A stretch of 64,000 nt of DNA from Amorphoplanes friuliensis DSM 7358 (GTDB lineage Bacteria; Actinomycetota; Actinomycetes; Mycobacteriales; Micromonosporaceae): assembly GCF_000494755.1 (NCBI RefSeq), contig NC_022657.1, forward strand, positions 7,532,001 through 7,596,000, given 5' to 3'. The first letter of the stretch is position 1, and each line of letters begins with the position of its first letter. This document shows, piece by piece, positions 42,382-51,723 of this stretch. Both the position numbers and the translations under genes were made by a program. Under the pieces are notes generated by a model. It had not been told where the DNA came from. It was given only the letters and a program-made list of their open reading frames with translations, and did no database searches.

Positions 42382-44441
42382 AATGCTGTCCTCCCCGTTC
42401 GGTGGATGAGTGCGATCCCTGCTGCGAGGGCGAGCGCGACGGCGCCGATCGCGATCGTGAGCGGAGCGAGGTAGAGCAGGAGCAGACCGGCGGCGGCGCC
42501 GAGGATGCGGCTGGCGGGGCCGGCCGGTCCGATGCCGGGCACCCAGGCGCCGGTGGCGATGGCCAGGCCGACGACCGCGAAGATCGCGACGACGGTGGCC
42601 CAGACGATGCCGAGCACCGGCCCGCGGGCCAGGAGGTATTCGCCGGGGTCGGTGAGCACGAAGGCGATGGGGGCCAGGAACGCCGGCAGGGCGTACTTGA
42701 GGGCCTGCCACATCGTCGGCACCGTGCGCCCGCCGGTGATCGCGCTGGCCCCGACCGCCGCGAGTGCTGTGGGCGGGGTGACCTCGGAAAGCACCGAGTA
42801 GTAGAAGACGAACATCGCGGCGGCGGGTGGTGAGACCCCGAGAAGGGTCAGCGCCGGGCCGATGATGACCCAGCCGATGATGAAACTGGCGGTGACGGGC
42901 ACGGCCAGACCGAGGATCGCCAGCGCGACGGCGGCCAGCACCACGGTCAGCGCGAGCACCAGCGTCGGATTGTCGGTGACCGCTTGCGCGCCGTTGACCA
43001 GTAGTGATGCCACCTGCGAGCCCAGGCCGGTCTTGGTGACGGTCGCGGTGATGATGCCGGCGGCGGCACACACGGCGACGACGGGGAGCACGCCGCGGAC
43101 GCCCGCGGACAGTGCCGCGAAGAGGCGGTGCGGTGTCAGCCACGTCCGCCGGTCGAGAAAGGAGAGGAAGGCTGCCAGCACCGTCGCGTAGACCACGGCG
43201 CGGGTGGCGCTCTGACCGACGGCAAGCAGCACCACGATCAGGAAGAGCGAGGAAAAGTGGTAGCCGAACCGTCCGAGCAGCCGCAGCGCGCTGGTCTGCG
43301 GGGCGTCGACGGCCCGCACCTGGAAGCGCCGTGCGTCGATCTCGACCGCGAGCAGGATCCCCAGGTAGTAGAGGACCGTCGGGATCATCGCCCAGCCGAG
43401 CACGGTGAGGTAGGAGACGTCGAGGTATTCGGCCACGATGAACGCGGCGGCGCCCAGGGTCGGCGGGGAGAGGATCGCCCCGACACCGGCGGCGGCGAGC
43501 ATGCCACCGGCCTGCTCGGCGGGGTAGCCCGCGCGCTTGAGCATCGGCCAGGTGACCGCGCCGACGCTGACCGCGGTGGCTGTCCCGGAGCCGGAGACCG
43601 TGCCGAGGAGGAAGCCGGCGGCCACCGCTGTGCGCCCGGCGGCACTCCGCGACTTGCGGAAGGCGGCCACCGACAGATCGACGAAGAAGCGGCTGGCGCC
43701 GGAGAGTTCGAGAACAGCACCGTAGATCGTGAACAGCACGATGTAGGTGGCGGCGACGTCGAGCGGTGTGCCGTAGAAGCCGCTGCCGGAGTTGTAGAGC
43801 GCGTCGACGATCTGGGCGAAGTCCATGCCCTGGTGGGCGATGGACCAGGCCTGCGGGAACAGCCCGCCGTAGTAGCCGTAGGCGAGAAAGGCCAGGCAGA
43901 CGAGCGGCAGGGCCAGTCCGGTGGTGCGGCGGCAGGCCTCCACGACCAGCACGAGCATGATCGCGCCGGCGATGACGTCCGGGGTGTCGAGCAGGCCCTG
44001 ACGGTCGAGGAAGCCGTCGTAACCGCCGCCGAACGGGCTGATCGGATAAAGGCAGACCAGCAGGGTGGCCACCGCCAGCACCCAGTCGAGGATCGACGGC
44101 GCCGCCGATCTTGTCCGGGTGGGATATCCGGAGCGGTAGACGAGGAAGACCAGCGGGAGGGTGACCGCCAGGAAGACGATCAGGTAGAACTGGCTGCCCT
44201 GGGCAAGCGGGCGGAAGACCTGCCACAGCACGAGCAGGGCCGCGGCAAACGCGACCACCGCGACACCGGCACCGATCCTGCCGGTCAGCGCGCGGGCCGG
44301 GCGCTCCTCGTCGTCGAAATGGACGGCCGCCGGGTCCGCGAGCGCACCCGCCGGAACGCGGTCGGAGTCCATGGTGGACACCGGGCCGGGAGTGCCGTCG
44401 TCGGCCTCCGCCCGGCCGGTCGGAGATCGACCGTTGACCAT
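42378..44441 (-). CDS. TRAP transporter fused 4TM/12TM permease
   Basis: 687 residues. The single chain contains an N-terminal small-permease (DctQ-like) part and the large DctM-like part with ~14 or more TM helices. Signature segments are GFLLGTVSGSGTATAVSVGAVTWP, GGMLAAAGVGAILSPPTLGAAAF and FVFYYSVLSEVTPPTALAA. Fused permeases pair with TAXI binding proteins, as here. The acidic N-terminal ~55 residues are soluble. Transport is driven by an ion gradient. It is the promoter-proximal gene of the pair. Confidence 0.93.
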   Translation of the reverse strand: MVNGRSPTGRAEADDGTPGPVSTMDSDRVPAGALADPAAVHFDDEERPARALTGRIGAGVAVVAFAAALLVLWQVFRPLAQGSQFYLIVFLAVTLPLVFLVYRSGYPTRTRSAAPSILDWVLAVATLLVCLYPISPFGGGYDGFLDRQGLLDTPDVIAGAIMLVLVVEACRRTTGLALPLVCLAFLAYGYYGGLFPQAWSIAHQGMDFAQIVDALYNSGSGFYGTPLDVAATYIVLFTIYGAVLELSGASRFFVDLSVAAFRKSRSAAGRTAVAAGFLLGTVSGSGTATAVSVGAVTWPMLKRAGYPAEQAGGMLAAAGVGAILSPPTLGAAAFIVAEYLDVSYLTVLGWAMIPTVLYYLGILLAVEIDARRFQVRAVDAPQTSALRLLGRFGYHFSSLFLIVVLLAVGQSATRAVVYATVLAAFLSFLDRRTWLTPHRLFAALSAGVRGVLPVVAVCAAAGIITATVTKTGLGSQVASLLVNGAQAVTDNPTLVLALTVVLAAVALAILGLAVPVTASFIIGWVIIGPALTLLGVSPPAAAMFVFYYSVLSEVTPPTALAAVGASAITGGRTVPTMWQALKYALPAFLAPIAFVLTDPGEYLLARGPVLGIVWATVVAIFAVVGLAIATGAWVPGIGPAGPASRILGAAAGLLLLYLAPLTIAIGAVALALAAGIALIHRTGRTAL

Positions 44442-44554
44442 GAACGGACGTTACTATGCCGGCTGCGGCTTGTGACGTGTTGATCACGCATCTGTGGATA
44501 TCCCCCGGATCAGCTCGTCACAAATAGGGCAAAACTAGTTTCCCGTTGCCGGTC

Positions 44555-45457
44555 ATGACGTTGATACCGGTTATGGTGCGTCGCTCTTCACTGCAGGAAA
44601 TCCGCGAGCAGACCTACAAGGTCCGCGACGCGTGGTGGACCGTCCTGCTCGTCGATCCCCTCGCGGCCAGGCTGGTCCGCCTGGTCGCCCCCTACCGGTG
44701 GATCACCCCGAACCTGCTGACCGGCCTGGCGACCCTGCTGGGTGTGGCCGCCGCAGCCTGCTTCGTGGCCCCCGGCCTGACGGATCAGAACAGGTGGTGG
44801 CTCGCCGCGGGGGCGGCGCTGTTCCACCTGAGCTTCGTCGTGGACTGCATGGACGGCAAGGTCGCGCGCCTGAACGGCACCGGGTCGCTGTTCGGAGCCT
44901 GGTTCGACTTCATGTTCGACCGGCTGCGGGTCTTCATGTGCGCGGTGGCGCTCTTCGGGGGCCAGTTCCTGCGTACGGACGAGGTCGGTTATCTCTGGAC
45001 CTTGATCATCGTCACGTTCCTGGACCTGTTCCGGTACGTGAACTCGCAGCAGATGACCAAGACCCGCGAGACCATGCGCGCGAGCCTGGAGGAAGTCCGC
45101 GGTCCCCTGCCGCCGGCCGAGTCCGAGGCCGCGGTGAATTTGCCTCCTCAGGGTCCCCGGGCCCGGCTCCGCGCGGCGCTCCTCCGGCACCGCATCCGTA
45201 CGCACCTGGTCAGCGGCATCGAGTTCGAGATGGCGGTTTTCATCATCGGGCCACTCACCGGCTGGATCATCGGAACCTCGCTGGTGGCCGGCGCGCTGAT
45301 GGTCGCGTTCGAGCTGCTGCTGATCGTGAAGCTGTGGCGGGCGACGCGCGGGTTCCCGGTCGCGCTGGCCAAGGCTCAGGCGGCAGCTGCCCTGCTGAAG
45401 CCCGGTGCGCCCGCGCAAGCATCAGCTCCGGGCGCCGACAGGGTCAGCGCCACCTGA
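44555..45457 (+). CDS. CDP-alcohol phosphatidyltransferase family protein
   Basis: 300 residues from the ATG at 44555; other possible starts are TTG 44546 and ATG 44573, none with a clear ribosome site. The catalytic motif DGx2ARx8Gx3Dx3D is complete in DCMDGKVARLNGTGSLFGAW-FDFMFDRL. Several TM helices (LLTGLATLLGVAAAACFVAPG; MAVFIIGPLTGWIIGTSLV) surround it. It transfers a phosphoalcohol between CDP-linked and acceptor substrates in membrane lipid synthesis. The specific alcohol is unknown. Confidence 0.88.
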   Translation: MTLIPVMVRRSSLQEIREQTYKVRDAWWTVLLVDPLAARLVRLVAPYRWITPNLLTGLATLLGVAAAACFVAPGLTDQNRWWLAAGAALFHLSFVVDCMDGKVARLNGTGSLFGAWFDFMFDRLRVFMCAVALFGGQFLRTDEVGYLWTLIIVTFLDLFRYVNSQQMTKTRETMRASLEEVRGPLPPAESEAAVNLPPQGPRARLRAALLRHRIRTHLVSGIEFEMAVFIIGPLTGWIIGTSLVAGALMVAFELLLIVKLWRATRGFPVALAKAQAAAALLKPGAPAQASAPGADRVSAT

Positions 45458-45527
45458 GGGGTGGCGGACAACCCTCCCGGCGAGGCAGGCTGGCGCTGGC
45501 TGACGCAGATCGGCGCGAGGAGGAGAC

Positions 45528-47216
45528 ATGGCGGCGAGTGAGGCTACGGCCACGTTCCGCGAGGCCCGGGACTTCCTGCTGGAGCACCGGGAGGACTACG
45601 CGGAGGCGTACGCGCAGTTCGGCTGGCCACAGCTCGGCGCGTTCAACTGGGCGCTCGACTGGTTCGACGTCATCGCCGAGGGCAACACCAACCCGGCGCT
45701 CTGGATCGTCGAGGAGGACGGCTCGGAGCAGCGCTTCACGTTCGCCGAGATGGCCCGCCGGTCCGGCCAGGTCGCCAACTGGCTGCGCGCCCGCGGTGTG
45801 CGCCGCGGCGACCGGGTCGTCCTCATGCTCGGCAACCAGGTCGAGCTCTGGGACACGATCCTCGCCGTGATGAAGCTCGGCGCGATCATCATCCCGGCGA
45901 CCCCGCTGCTCGGCGCGGCCGACGCCCGTGACCGGGTGGCTCGCGGCGGCGCCCAGCACGTCATCGCCCTGGCCTCGGCCGCGGACCGCTTCACGGAGAT
46001 CAGCGCCGACGTCACCCGCATCGCGATCGGCCGGGCCGTCGAGGGCTGGCACACCTTCTCGGACGCGTACGCGGAACCGGCGGACTTCACGCCGGACGGG
46101 GTCACCGACGCGAACGACACGCTGCTGCTGTACTTCACCTCGGGCACCACCGCACGCCCCAAGCTGGTCGAGCACACGCACGCGTCGTACCCGGTCGGCC
46201 ACCTGTCCACGATGTACTGGATCGGACTGCGGCCGGGCGACGTCCACCTCAACATCTCGTCACCGGGCTGGGCCAAACACGCGTGGAGCAACGTCTTCGC
46301 ACCGTGGAACGCGCAGGCCTGCGTGTTCATCCACAACTACTCGCGGTTCGACGGCGCGCGGCTGCTCAGCGAGATGCAGCGCTGCGGGGTGACGAGCTTC
46401 TGTGCGCCGCCGACCGTCTGGCGCATGCTCATCCAGTCGGACCTGACCGCTCTGACAACTCCGCCGCGGGTGGTGGTCGGGGCCGGTGAGCCGCTCAACC
46501 CCGAGGTCATCGAGCAGGTGCGCAAGGCCTGGGGTGTGACGATCCGCGACGGCTTCGGCCAGACGGAGACCACGGTCCAGATCGCCAACACGCCCGGTCA
46601 GCCGGTCCGGCCCGGGTCGATGGGCCGGCCGGTCCCCGGGTACCGGGTGGTGCTGATCGATCCGGTCACGGGTGAGCGGGCGGAGGAGGGTGAGATCTGC
46701 CTGGAGCTCGACCCGCGCCCGCTGGGGCTGATGGTCGGTTACCACGGCGATCCCGAGCTGACGGCCGAGGCGATGGCCGGCGGTTTTTACCACACCGGCG
46801 ACATCGGATCGCGTGACGCGGACGGTTACATCACGTACGTGGGCAGGACCGACGACGTGTTCAAGGCGTCGGACTACCGGATCTCCCCGTTCGAGCTGGA
46901 GAGTGTGCTGATCGAACACGAAGCGGTGGTCGAGGCGGCGATCGTGCCGTCACCGGACGCGCTGCGGCTGCACGTGCCCAAGGCCTACGTCGTGCTCGCC
47001 GAGGGCTGGGAGCCCACCGACGCCACCGCGCAATCGATCTTCGCGCACTGCCGGGAGCACCTGTCGGCGTACCAGCGGGTGCGGCGCCTCGAGTTCGCGG
47101 AGCTGCCCAAGACCATCTCGGGCAAGATCCGCCGGGTCGAGCTCCGCGACGCGGAACGCCTCAAGCACGCGTCCACGGACGCCACACCACCCGGCGAGTT
47201 CCGCGACCGGGCGTAA
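45528..47216 (+). CDS. AMP-binding acyl-CoA synthetase (medium-chain / acetyl-CoA synthetase-like)
   Basis: 562 residues from the ATG at 45528, preceded by GAGGAGAC. Adenylate-forming motifs: P-loop YFTSGTTARPKLVEHTH, the GQTETT motif in DGFGQTETTVQIAN, FYHTGDIGSRDADGYI, and the C-terminal catalytic lysine in LPKTISGKIRRVEL. The N-terminus (FNWALDWFDVIAEGN) matches medium-chain acyl-CoA synthetases. It activates carboxylic acids to CoA thioesters. It follows the CDP-alcohol gene by 70 bp on the same strand. Confidence 0.92.
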   Translation: MAASEATATFREARDFLLEHREDYAEAYAQFGWPQLGAFNWALDWFDVIAEGNTNPALWIVEEDGSEQRFTFAEMARRSGQVANWLRARGVRRGDRVVLMLGNQVELWDTILAVMKLGAIIIPATPLLGAADARDRVARGGAQHVIALASAADRFTEISADVTRIAIGRAVEGWHTFSDAYAEPADFTPDGVTDANDTLLLYFTSGTTARPKLVEHTHASYPVGHLSTMYWIGLRPGDVHLNISSPGWAKHAWSNVFAPWNAQACVFIHNYSRFDGARLLSEMQRCGVTSFCAPPTVWRMLIQSDLTALTTPPRVVVGAGEPLNPEVIEQVRKAWGVTIRDGFGQTETTVQIANTPGQPVRPGSMGRPVPGYRVVLIDPVTGERAEEGEICLELDPRPLGLMVGYHGDPELTAEAMAGGFYHTGDIGSRDADGYITYVGRTDDVFKASDYRISPFELESVLIEHEAVVEAAIVPSPDALRLHVPKAYVVLAEGWEPTDATAQSIFAHCREHLSAYQRVRRLEFAELPKTISGKIRRVELRDAERLKHASTDATPPGEFRDRA

Positions 47217-47218
47217 AA

Positions 47219-47252
47219 GGCCGGGCCTCCACCAGAGGGTGAAGACCCGGCC
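47219..47252. terminator. Weak hairpin between convergent genes
   Basis: GGCCGGG / CCCGGCC arms separated by 20 nt in the 48-bp gap between the acyl-CoA synthetase and the GH16 gene. It may end both transcripts. The long loop makes this less certain. Confidence 0.4.
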
Positions 47253-47264
47253 GGGATTCAGCCG

Positions 47265-48455
47265 TCAGCAGCGGCCGAGGTCCTCCCACTGCTGGGTCCA
47301 GCCCGGTTCCGAGCCCTGCGTCCAGTACCTGGCCTTCCACAGGTGCTTGCCGTCACCGGAGGCGGGACCGCTCGGGTCTCCGTACTTGCTCTTCTCGTGC
47401 TTGACGGTCTGGCCGCCCTGGTAGACCGAGCCGAACGCCCATTCCGGCGCGGTCGCGCACGATCCCGCCGGCGGAGTCGTGGGCGGCGTGGTCGGAGGCG
47501 TCGTGGGCGGTGTCGTCGGCGGGTTGGTCGGGTTGGTGCAGCCGCCGCCGGTGGTGTCGACCGTGTCGGCGAACGTGCTGCCCGACGACCGGTAGCCGGC
47601 CGTCTTCGACGAGACCTGCGCCGGGGTCAGGGCCTGGTTCTTGGCGAAGAGCACCCAGTCGACCTGCTGGATGTACGTGCTCAGCCCGCCCGAGTGCGTA
47701 GCCGTGTCGATGAACCAGAGGTTCCAGTTGATCGTCATCGTCTGGCGCGGGTAGAACTTGCCGGAGTGGTCGCCGACCTGCACACCGTCGATGTAGTAGA
47801 TGACGTGCCCGTTGGCGACGGTCGCCACCAGGTCGTGCCAGCCGTTGAGGCTGCTGCGCTGCTCCGAGTGCTGGTTGTCGGCGAACCACGGCTCGGCGCG
47901 GTACGTGTACCAGGTGGTCTGGTAGTTGATCGGCCCGGTCTCGCCCCACCCGCCGTTGGGCAGGTACTCGGAGATGTCGAGCTCGCTGTACGTCGGGTCG
48001 AGGTCGCCGTTCAGCGGGCTGATCGTGAAGAACGTCTGGTTGATGTGGTCGCCGTCGTTGCCGCTCACCGGGGCGTCGGTGAAACGGACCCGGCTGGCGT
48101 ACGTGCCCTCGAAGTAGCGCTTCTGGGTGCTGTAGAGCTCGGCGTGGTTGGTGCCGGCACCGGTGCCGTCCGTCGACGCCTGCAGCTGCATGACCTTCTG
48201 GCCGTCGGCCGTGGGGAAGGTGATGCTGTTCGGGGACCAGGTCGCCCCGGGCACACCCGGGCCACCGGCGTAACTGCGCGGCGTCCAGCCGTGTGCGGTC
48301 AGCGAGCTGTCGCTCGACGACGAGTAGGAGAAGTCGTCGAACAGGTAGCCGCATTCGGCCGCGGCGGCGCTGGGTGCATTGGTGAACACCGCCACCGTGC
48401 CGAGCAGGGCGAGCGTTCCGACAAAGCCTAAAGATTTACGTTTGTCGATGGACAT
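47265..48455 (-). CDS. Secreted GH16 family glycoside hydrolase with CBM5/12
   Basis: 396 residues. Signal peptide (GFVGTLALLGTVAVFTNAPS, AAA), a GH16 beta-jelly-roll domain with the catalytic ExDxxE in YSELDISEYLP and WFIDTATHSGG, a Thr/Pro linker (NPPTTPPTTPP...), then a C-terminal chitin-binding-type module (APEWAFGSVYQGGQTV, LWKARYWTQGSEPG). It starts 38 bp after ngcG and is probably the last gene of the amino-sugar operon. GH16 enzymes cut beta-1,3/1,4-glucans or galactans; the binding module points to a chitin-containing wall as target. Confidence 0.92.
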   Translation of the reverse strand: MSIDKRKSLGFVGTLALLGTVAVFTNAPSAAAAECGYLFDDFSYSSSSDSSLTAHGWTPRSYAGGPGVPGATWSPNSITFPTADGQKVMQLQASTDGTGAGTNHAELYSTQKRYFEGTYASRVRFTDAPVSGNDGDHINQTFFTISPLNGDLDPTYSELDISEYLPNGGWGETGPINYQTTWYTYRAEPWFADNQHSEQRSSLNGWHDLVATVANGHVIYYIDGVQVGDHSGKFYPRQTMTINWNLWFIDTATHSGGLSTYIQQVDWVLFAKNQALTPAQVSSKTAGYRSSGSTFADTVDTTGGGCTNPTNPPTTPPTTPPTTPPTTPPAGSCATAPEWAFGSVYQGGQTVKHEKSKYGDPSGPASGDGKHLWKARYWTQGSEPGWTQQWEDLGRC

Positions 48456-48493
48456 GAGCAGGGTCCTCCCTTGAATGGGGGGTGGAAAGGGAC

Positions 48494-49378
48494 CTACTTG
48501 ACCGCGCCGGCGGTCATTCCGGCGCGGATGTGCCGTTGGAACGCGACATAGGCGACGAGCACCGGCAGCATGGCGATCGTCAGACCGGCGAACAGGCCGC
48601 CCCAGTCACTGCGATACCCCTGGCTGACCGACAGGGCGGCCAGACCCTGCGCCAGGACGTACCGGTCCGGGTCGGGATTGAGAACCAGTGGCAGCAGGTA
48701 CTGGTTCCAGAGCCCGAGGAAATTGAAGATGCCGACGGCGACGAGGCCCGGGCGGGCCATCGGCAGCATGACGCGGAAGAACACCGCGCCGTGCGAGCAG
48801 CCGTCGATGAAGGCCGCCTCCGCCACTTCGGACGGCAGAGTGCGAAAGAACGAGTGCAGGAAGAACACCGTGAAAGGCACGGCATAGGCCGCATAGACCA
48901 GGATCAGCCCCTGGTACGTGCCGAGCAGCCCGAGTTGCTGGACGACGAAGAACAGCGGCACCAGGGCCAGGAACACGGGGAAGAACATCGCCGCGACAAA
49001 CGTGTAGTAGATGACGCGGTTGCCCCGGAATTCGTACCGGGCCAGGGCGTACGCGACCAGGGAACCCAGCAGCATGGTGAGCAGCAGCGCGCCGCCGACC
49101 ACCAGAATGCTGTTGAGGAAATAGCGCCCGATGTTCGCCTCGGTCCACGCCCGCACCCAGTTGCTGCCCTGGGGTGAGGCGGGCAGCGACCATGGATCGT
49201 TCAGGATCTCGTTGTCGGTCTTGAACGAGCTGACCACGGCCCAGAGCAGCGGCAACGCGGTGACCACGGCCCACGCCAGCATCGCCAGATGCACCGGGAA
49301 GGCGGCGTAGGACCGGGATCGAGGAGCGGGAGAAGCCGGCGAGGGGGACACGACGGGCCGTTCGCGCAGAAGTGTCAT
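48494..49378 (-). CDS. ngcG: Carbohydrate ABC transporter permease, NgcG-like
   Basis: 294 residues, six TM helices, MalG-type with the EAA loop EVAEAAFIDGCSHGAVFFRVMLPMARPG. Its start overlaps the ngcF-like stop by 4 bp. It forms the channel with the preceding permease. No ATPase is encoded here, as is usual in actinobacteria where a shared MsiK energises several sugar importers. N-acetylglucosamine specificity is inferred from the binding protein and neighbouring kinase. Confidence 0.88.
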   Translation of the reverse strand: MTLLRERPVVSPSPASPAPRSRSYAAFPVHLAMLAWAVVTALPLLWAVVSSFKTDNEILNDPWSLPASPQGSNWVRAWTEANIGRYFLNSILVVGGALLLTMLLGSLVAYALARYEFRGNRVIYYTFVAAMFFPVFLALVPLFFVVQQLGLLGTYQGLILVYAAYAVPFTVFFLHSFFRTLPSEVAEAAFIDGCSHGAVFFRVMLPMARPGLVAVGIFNFLGLWNQYLLPLVLNPDPDRYVLAQGLAALSVSQGYRSDWGGLFAGLTIAMLPVLVAYVAFQRHIRAGMTAGAVK

Positions 49379-50283
49379 GCCAGTTCCAGCCTTTCCTTAC
49401 GACCGGACCGCAGTGCGAGCACCGCGAGAGTCAACGTGGCGAAGAACAGGGCGACACCCATGGCCGAGGCGTAACCGAACTTCCCGTACTGGAAAGCGTT
49501 GCGGTACAACGAAAGCCCGATCACCTCGGTCGCGCCGTCCGGCCCGCCGGGCCCGACCGTCATCACCTGCACGACCGCAAAGGCGTCCAGCGCGGCGATT
49601 CCCAGATAGACAAAGGCCACCTGCACCGAATCGCGGACCAGCGGCAGAGTCACGCGCCGGAACGTCGCCCAGCGCCCGGCCCCGTCGAGCAGTGCCGCCT
49701 CGAACAACTCCCGCGGAATGCTGTCGATGGCCGCGCTGAACAGCACCACGTAGAAGCCCACGGACGACCAGATCAGCACCGCCATCACGGCGATCAGCGC
49801 CAGCGACGGCGAGGCCAGCCACGACCGGGTCAGCCCGTCGAGACCCAGGCCTCGCAGAGCGCCGTTCAGCAGACCGGTGTTCGGGTTGTAGACAAAACCC
49901 CACAGCACCGCGATGACCACGAGCGACAACAACTGCGGGAAAAAATAGACGATCTGGTACGCGCCGGAGCCCGCGATCCCCCGTCTTCCACCGCGGCCGC
50001 CGAGGTGCATCATGCTCGCCAGGAAAAGCCCGATACCGATGGTCACCAGTGGCACCACGACGAGCATCACCGCGTTGTTGCGGACCGCGTCGAGAAAGAG
50101 CGAGTCGCCGCCGAGGCGGGCGTAATTGCCCGCCCCGACGAAGTGCGCCTCGCCGGCCACGCCGGTCCAGTCGGTCAGCGACAGGTAGAAGGCCTGCGCG
50201 TACGGCGACAGCACGAAGACGACGTGCAGCACCAGCGCGGGCACCAGGGCGCCGACCAGGAACCGCCACCGACCGTGTTTCAT
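49375..50283 (-). CDS. ngcF: Carbohydrate ABC transporter permease, NgcF-like
   Basis: 302 residues from the ATG at 50283, which shares one base with the stop of the binding-protein gene (TGATG). MalF-type permease with six TM helices and the EAA loop ELFEAALLDGAGRWATFRRVTLPLVRDS. Upstream in-frame residues are discarded because they would lie inside the preceding gene. It works with the NgcG-like partner encoded next. Confidence 0.88.
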   Translation of the reverse strand: MKHGRWRFLVGALVPALVLHVVFVLSPYAQAFYLSLTDWTGVAGEAHFVGAGNYARLGGDSLFLDAVRNNAVMLVVVPLVTIGIGLFLASMMHLGGRGGRRGIAGSGAYQIVYFFPQLLSLVVIAVLWGFVYNPNTGLLNGALRGLGLDGLTRSWLASPSLALIAVMAVLIWSSVGFYVVLFSAAIDSIPRELFEAALLDGAGRWATFRRVTLPLVRDSVQVAFVYLGIAALDAFAVVQVMTVGPGGPDGATEVIGLSLYRNAFQYGKFGYASAMGVALFFATLTLAVLALRSGRKERLELA

Positions 50284-51707
50284 CAGCGGGTGTACTTCTT
50301 CACCGAGGAGTCCTTGGCGATCGAGTCGGCCGCCTTCTGGATCCGGTCCGACCACTGCACGGCGGTGATCCGCTTGTTCACGAGCTCACCGGTGGCGTCG
50401 TCCACGGCCTTGGCGAGCGGCGCGTACCACGTACGGAATCGGTAGGTGAAGGTCTCGGATCCCGCGGCGGTGACCGCGTCGCGGACCGAGCCCAGACCGC
50501 TGCTCAGGGTCAGCCCGTCGGTCGCGCCGGTGATCGCGGGCAGCGTGCCCGCGGACTCGGCGAATGCCTTGGCCGACTGCTTCGAGAAGAGCATCCGCAG
50601 GTATTCCATGCCCCCGGCGGGGTTCTTGGCCTTGGCCGGGACCAGGTACGACTCACTGCTGGCCGCCTGCACCGCGGTCTGCTTGAAGCCCTCCGACGAG
50701 GTCCGCGACGGCACCGGCGCCATCACCATCTCGAAGTTCGGCGGCGTGACACCCTTCTGCTCGCTCTCCAGCCACGAACCGCACGGGATGATCGCAGCCT
50801 TGCCCTGCGACCAGGCCGCCTGCGCCTCGGTGTGTGACAGCGCCTCGGAACCCGACAGGATGTAGCCCTTGCCGGCCAGCTCCGCGAACGCCTCGGCCGC
50901 GCCGATCAGGCCGGGCGCCTTCCACGCGTTCGGCTCGAGGTTGTCGACGGCCTTGACCAGCGCCAGGCCACCCGTCTTCGCGGCCATGCCGAGCAGCGGG
51001 TCGTTGATGTACTCCGGGTACTTCCCCTGGTAGGTCCACGGGGCGATGCCCGCGGCCTTGATGGTCGCGCACAGGGTGAGCATCTCGTCCCACGTCTTCG
51101 GGAAGGTCCAGCCCTTCGAGGCGAAGAGCGGCTTCGAATACCAGAGACCCCAGACCGTGTACGTGAAATTGAGCGTCAGTGGCACCTTGTCGAATGTGCC
51201 GTCGTCGACCACGCCGGGCAGCAGCGTGTCCCGCACGGTCTTGCCCGGCTCGTCGAACGCCGGGGCGTCGAGCAGCTGGCTCAGATCGCTGACCTGCTTC
51301 GAAGCGACGAGGGTGGCGATGTCGAGGCGGCTCGCACCCGTGTTGTCCACGACGTCGGGCGGGGTGTTCGCGACGAACCGGGGCTGCAGCGCCTCCCCGA
51401 TCTTCTGCAGGCCCTGGTGGTCGATCTTGGCGGCCGGGTACTTCTGCGTGTAGAGCGTTCCCGCCTTCTTCGCGTACTCGTCGCCGTACCCGCCCTTGAA
51501 GATCACGACCTCGAGCGGTGCGTCGGCCTTGACCCCCAGGGGGTTGTCGGCGGACTTGGTGCCGGAGTTGCCGGCGGCCGGGTCGGAGTCGTCGTCCCCA
51601 CCCGTCACACAAGCACTCAGCAGGGGCAGAGCGACACCGGCGGACACCGCGGTGCGCAGCAGCGTTCTTCTCGTGGGGTACGGTCCTGAAAGGGGTGAAC
51701 GGTTCAT
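50283..51707 (-). CDS. ngcE: N-acetylglucosamine/chitobiose-type ABC substrate-binding protein, NgcE-like
   Basis: 474 residues from the ATG at 51707. The N-terminus has a twin-arginine-like signal with a lipobox (RRTLLRTAVSAGVALPLLSAC), so it is exported, probably folded, and lipid-anchored. Family-1-type binding fold: PLEVVIFKGGYGDEYAKKAG, WGLWYSKPLFASKGWTFPKTW, GKAAIIPCGSWLESEQ, GGMEYLRMLFSKQSAKAF. Length and the PCGSWLESE region match NgcE of streptomycetes. It lies 16 bp downstream of the SIS gene. Confidence 0.87.
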   Translation of the reverse strand: MNRSPLSGPYPTRRTLLRTAVSAGVALPLLSACVTGGDDDSDPAAGNSGTKSADNPLGVKADAPLEVVIFKGGYGDEYAKKAGTLYTQKYPAAKIDHQGLQKIGEALQPRFVANTPPDVVDNTGASRLDIATLVASKQVSDLSQLLDAPAFDEPGKTVRDTLLPGVVDDGTFDKVPLTLNFTYTVWGLWYSKPLFASKGWTFPKTWDEMLTLCATIKAAGIAPWTYQGKYPEYINDPLLGMAAKTGGLALVKAVDNLEPNAWKAPGLIGAAEAFAELAGKGYILSGSEALSHTEAQAAWSQGKAAIIPCGSWLESEQKGVTPPNFEMVMAPVPSRTSSEGFKQTAVQAASSESYLVPAKAKNPAGGMEYLRMLFSKQSAKAFAESAGTLPAITGATDGLTLSSGLGSVRDAVTAAGSETFTYRFRTWYAPLAKAVDDATGELVNKRITAVQWSDRIQKAADSIAKDSSVKKYTR

Positions 51708-51723
51708 CAGCTGGGCCTTTTCC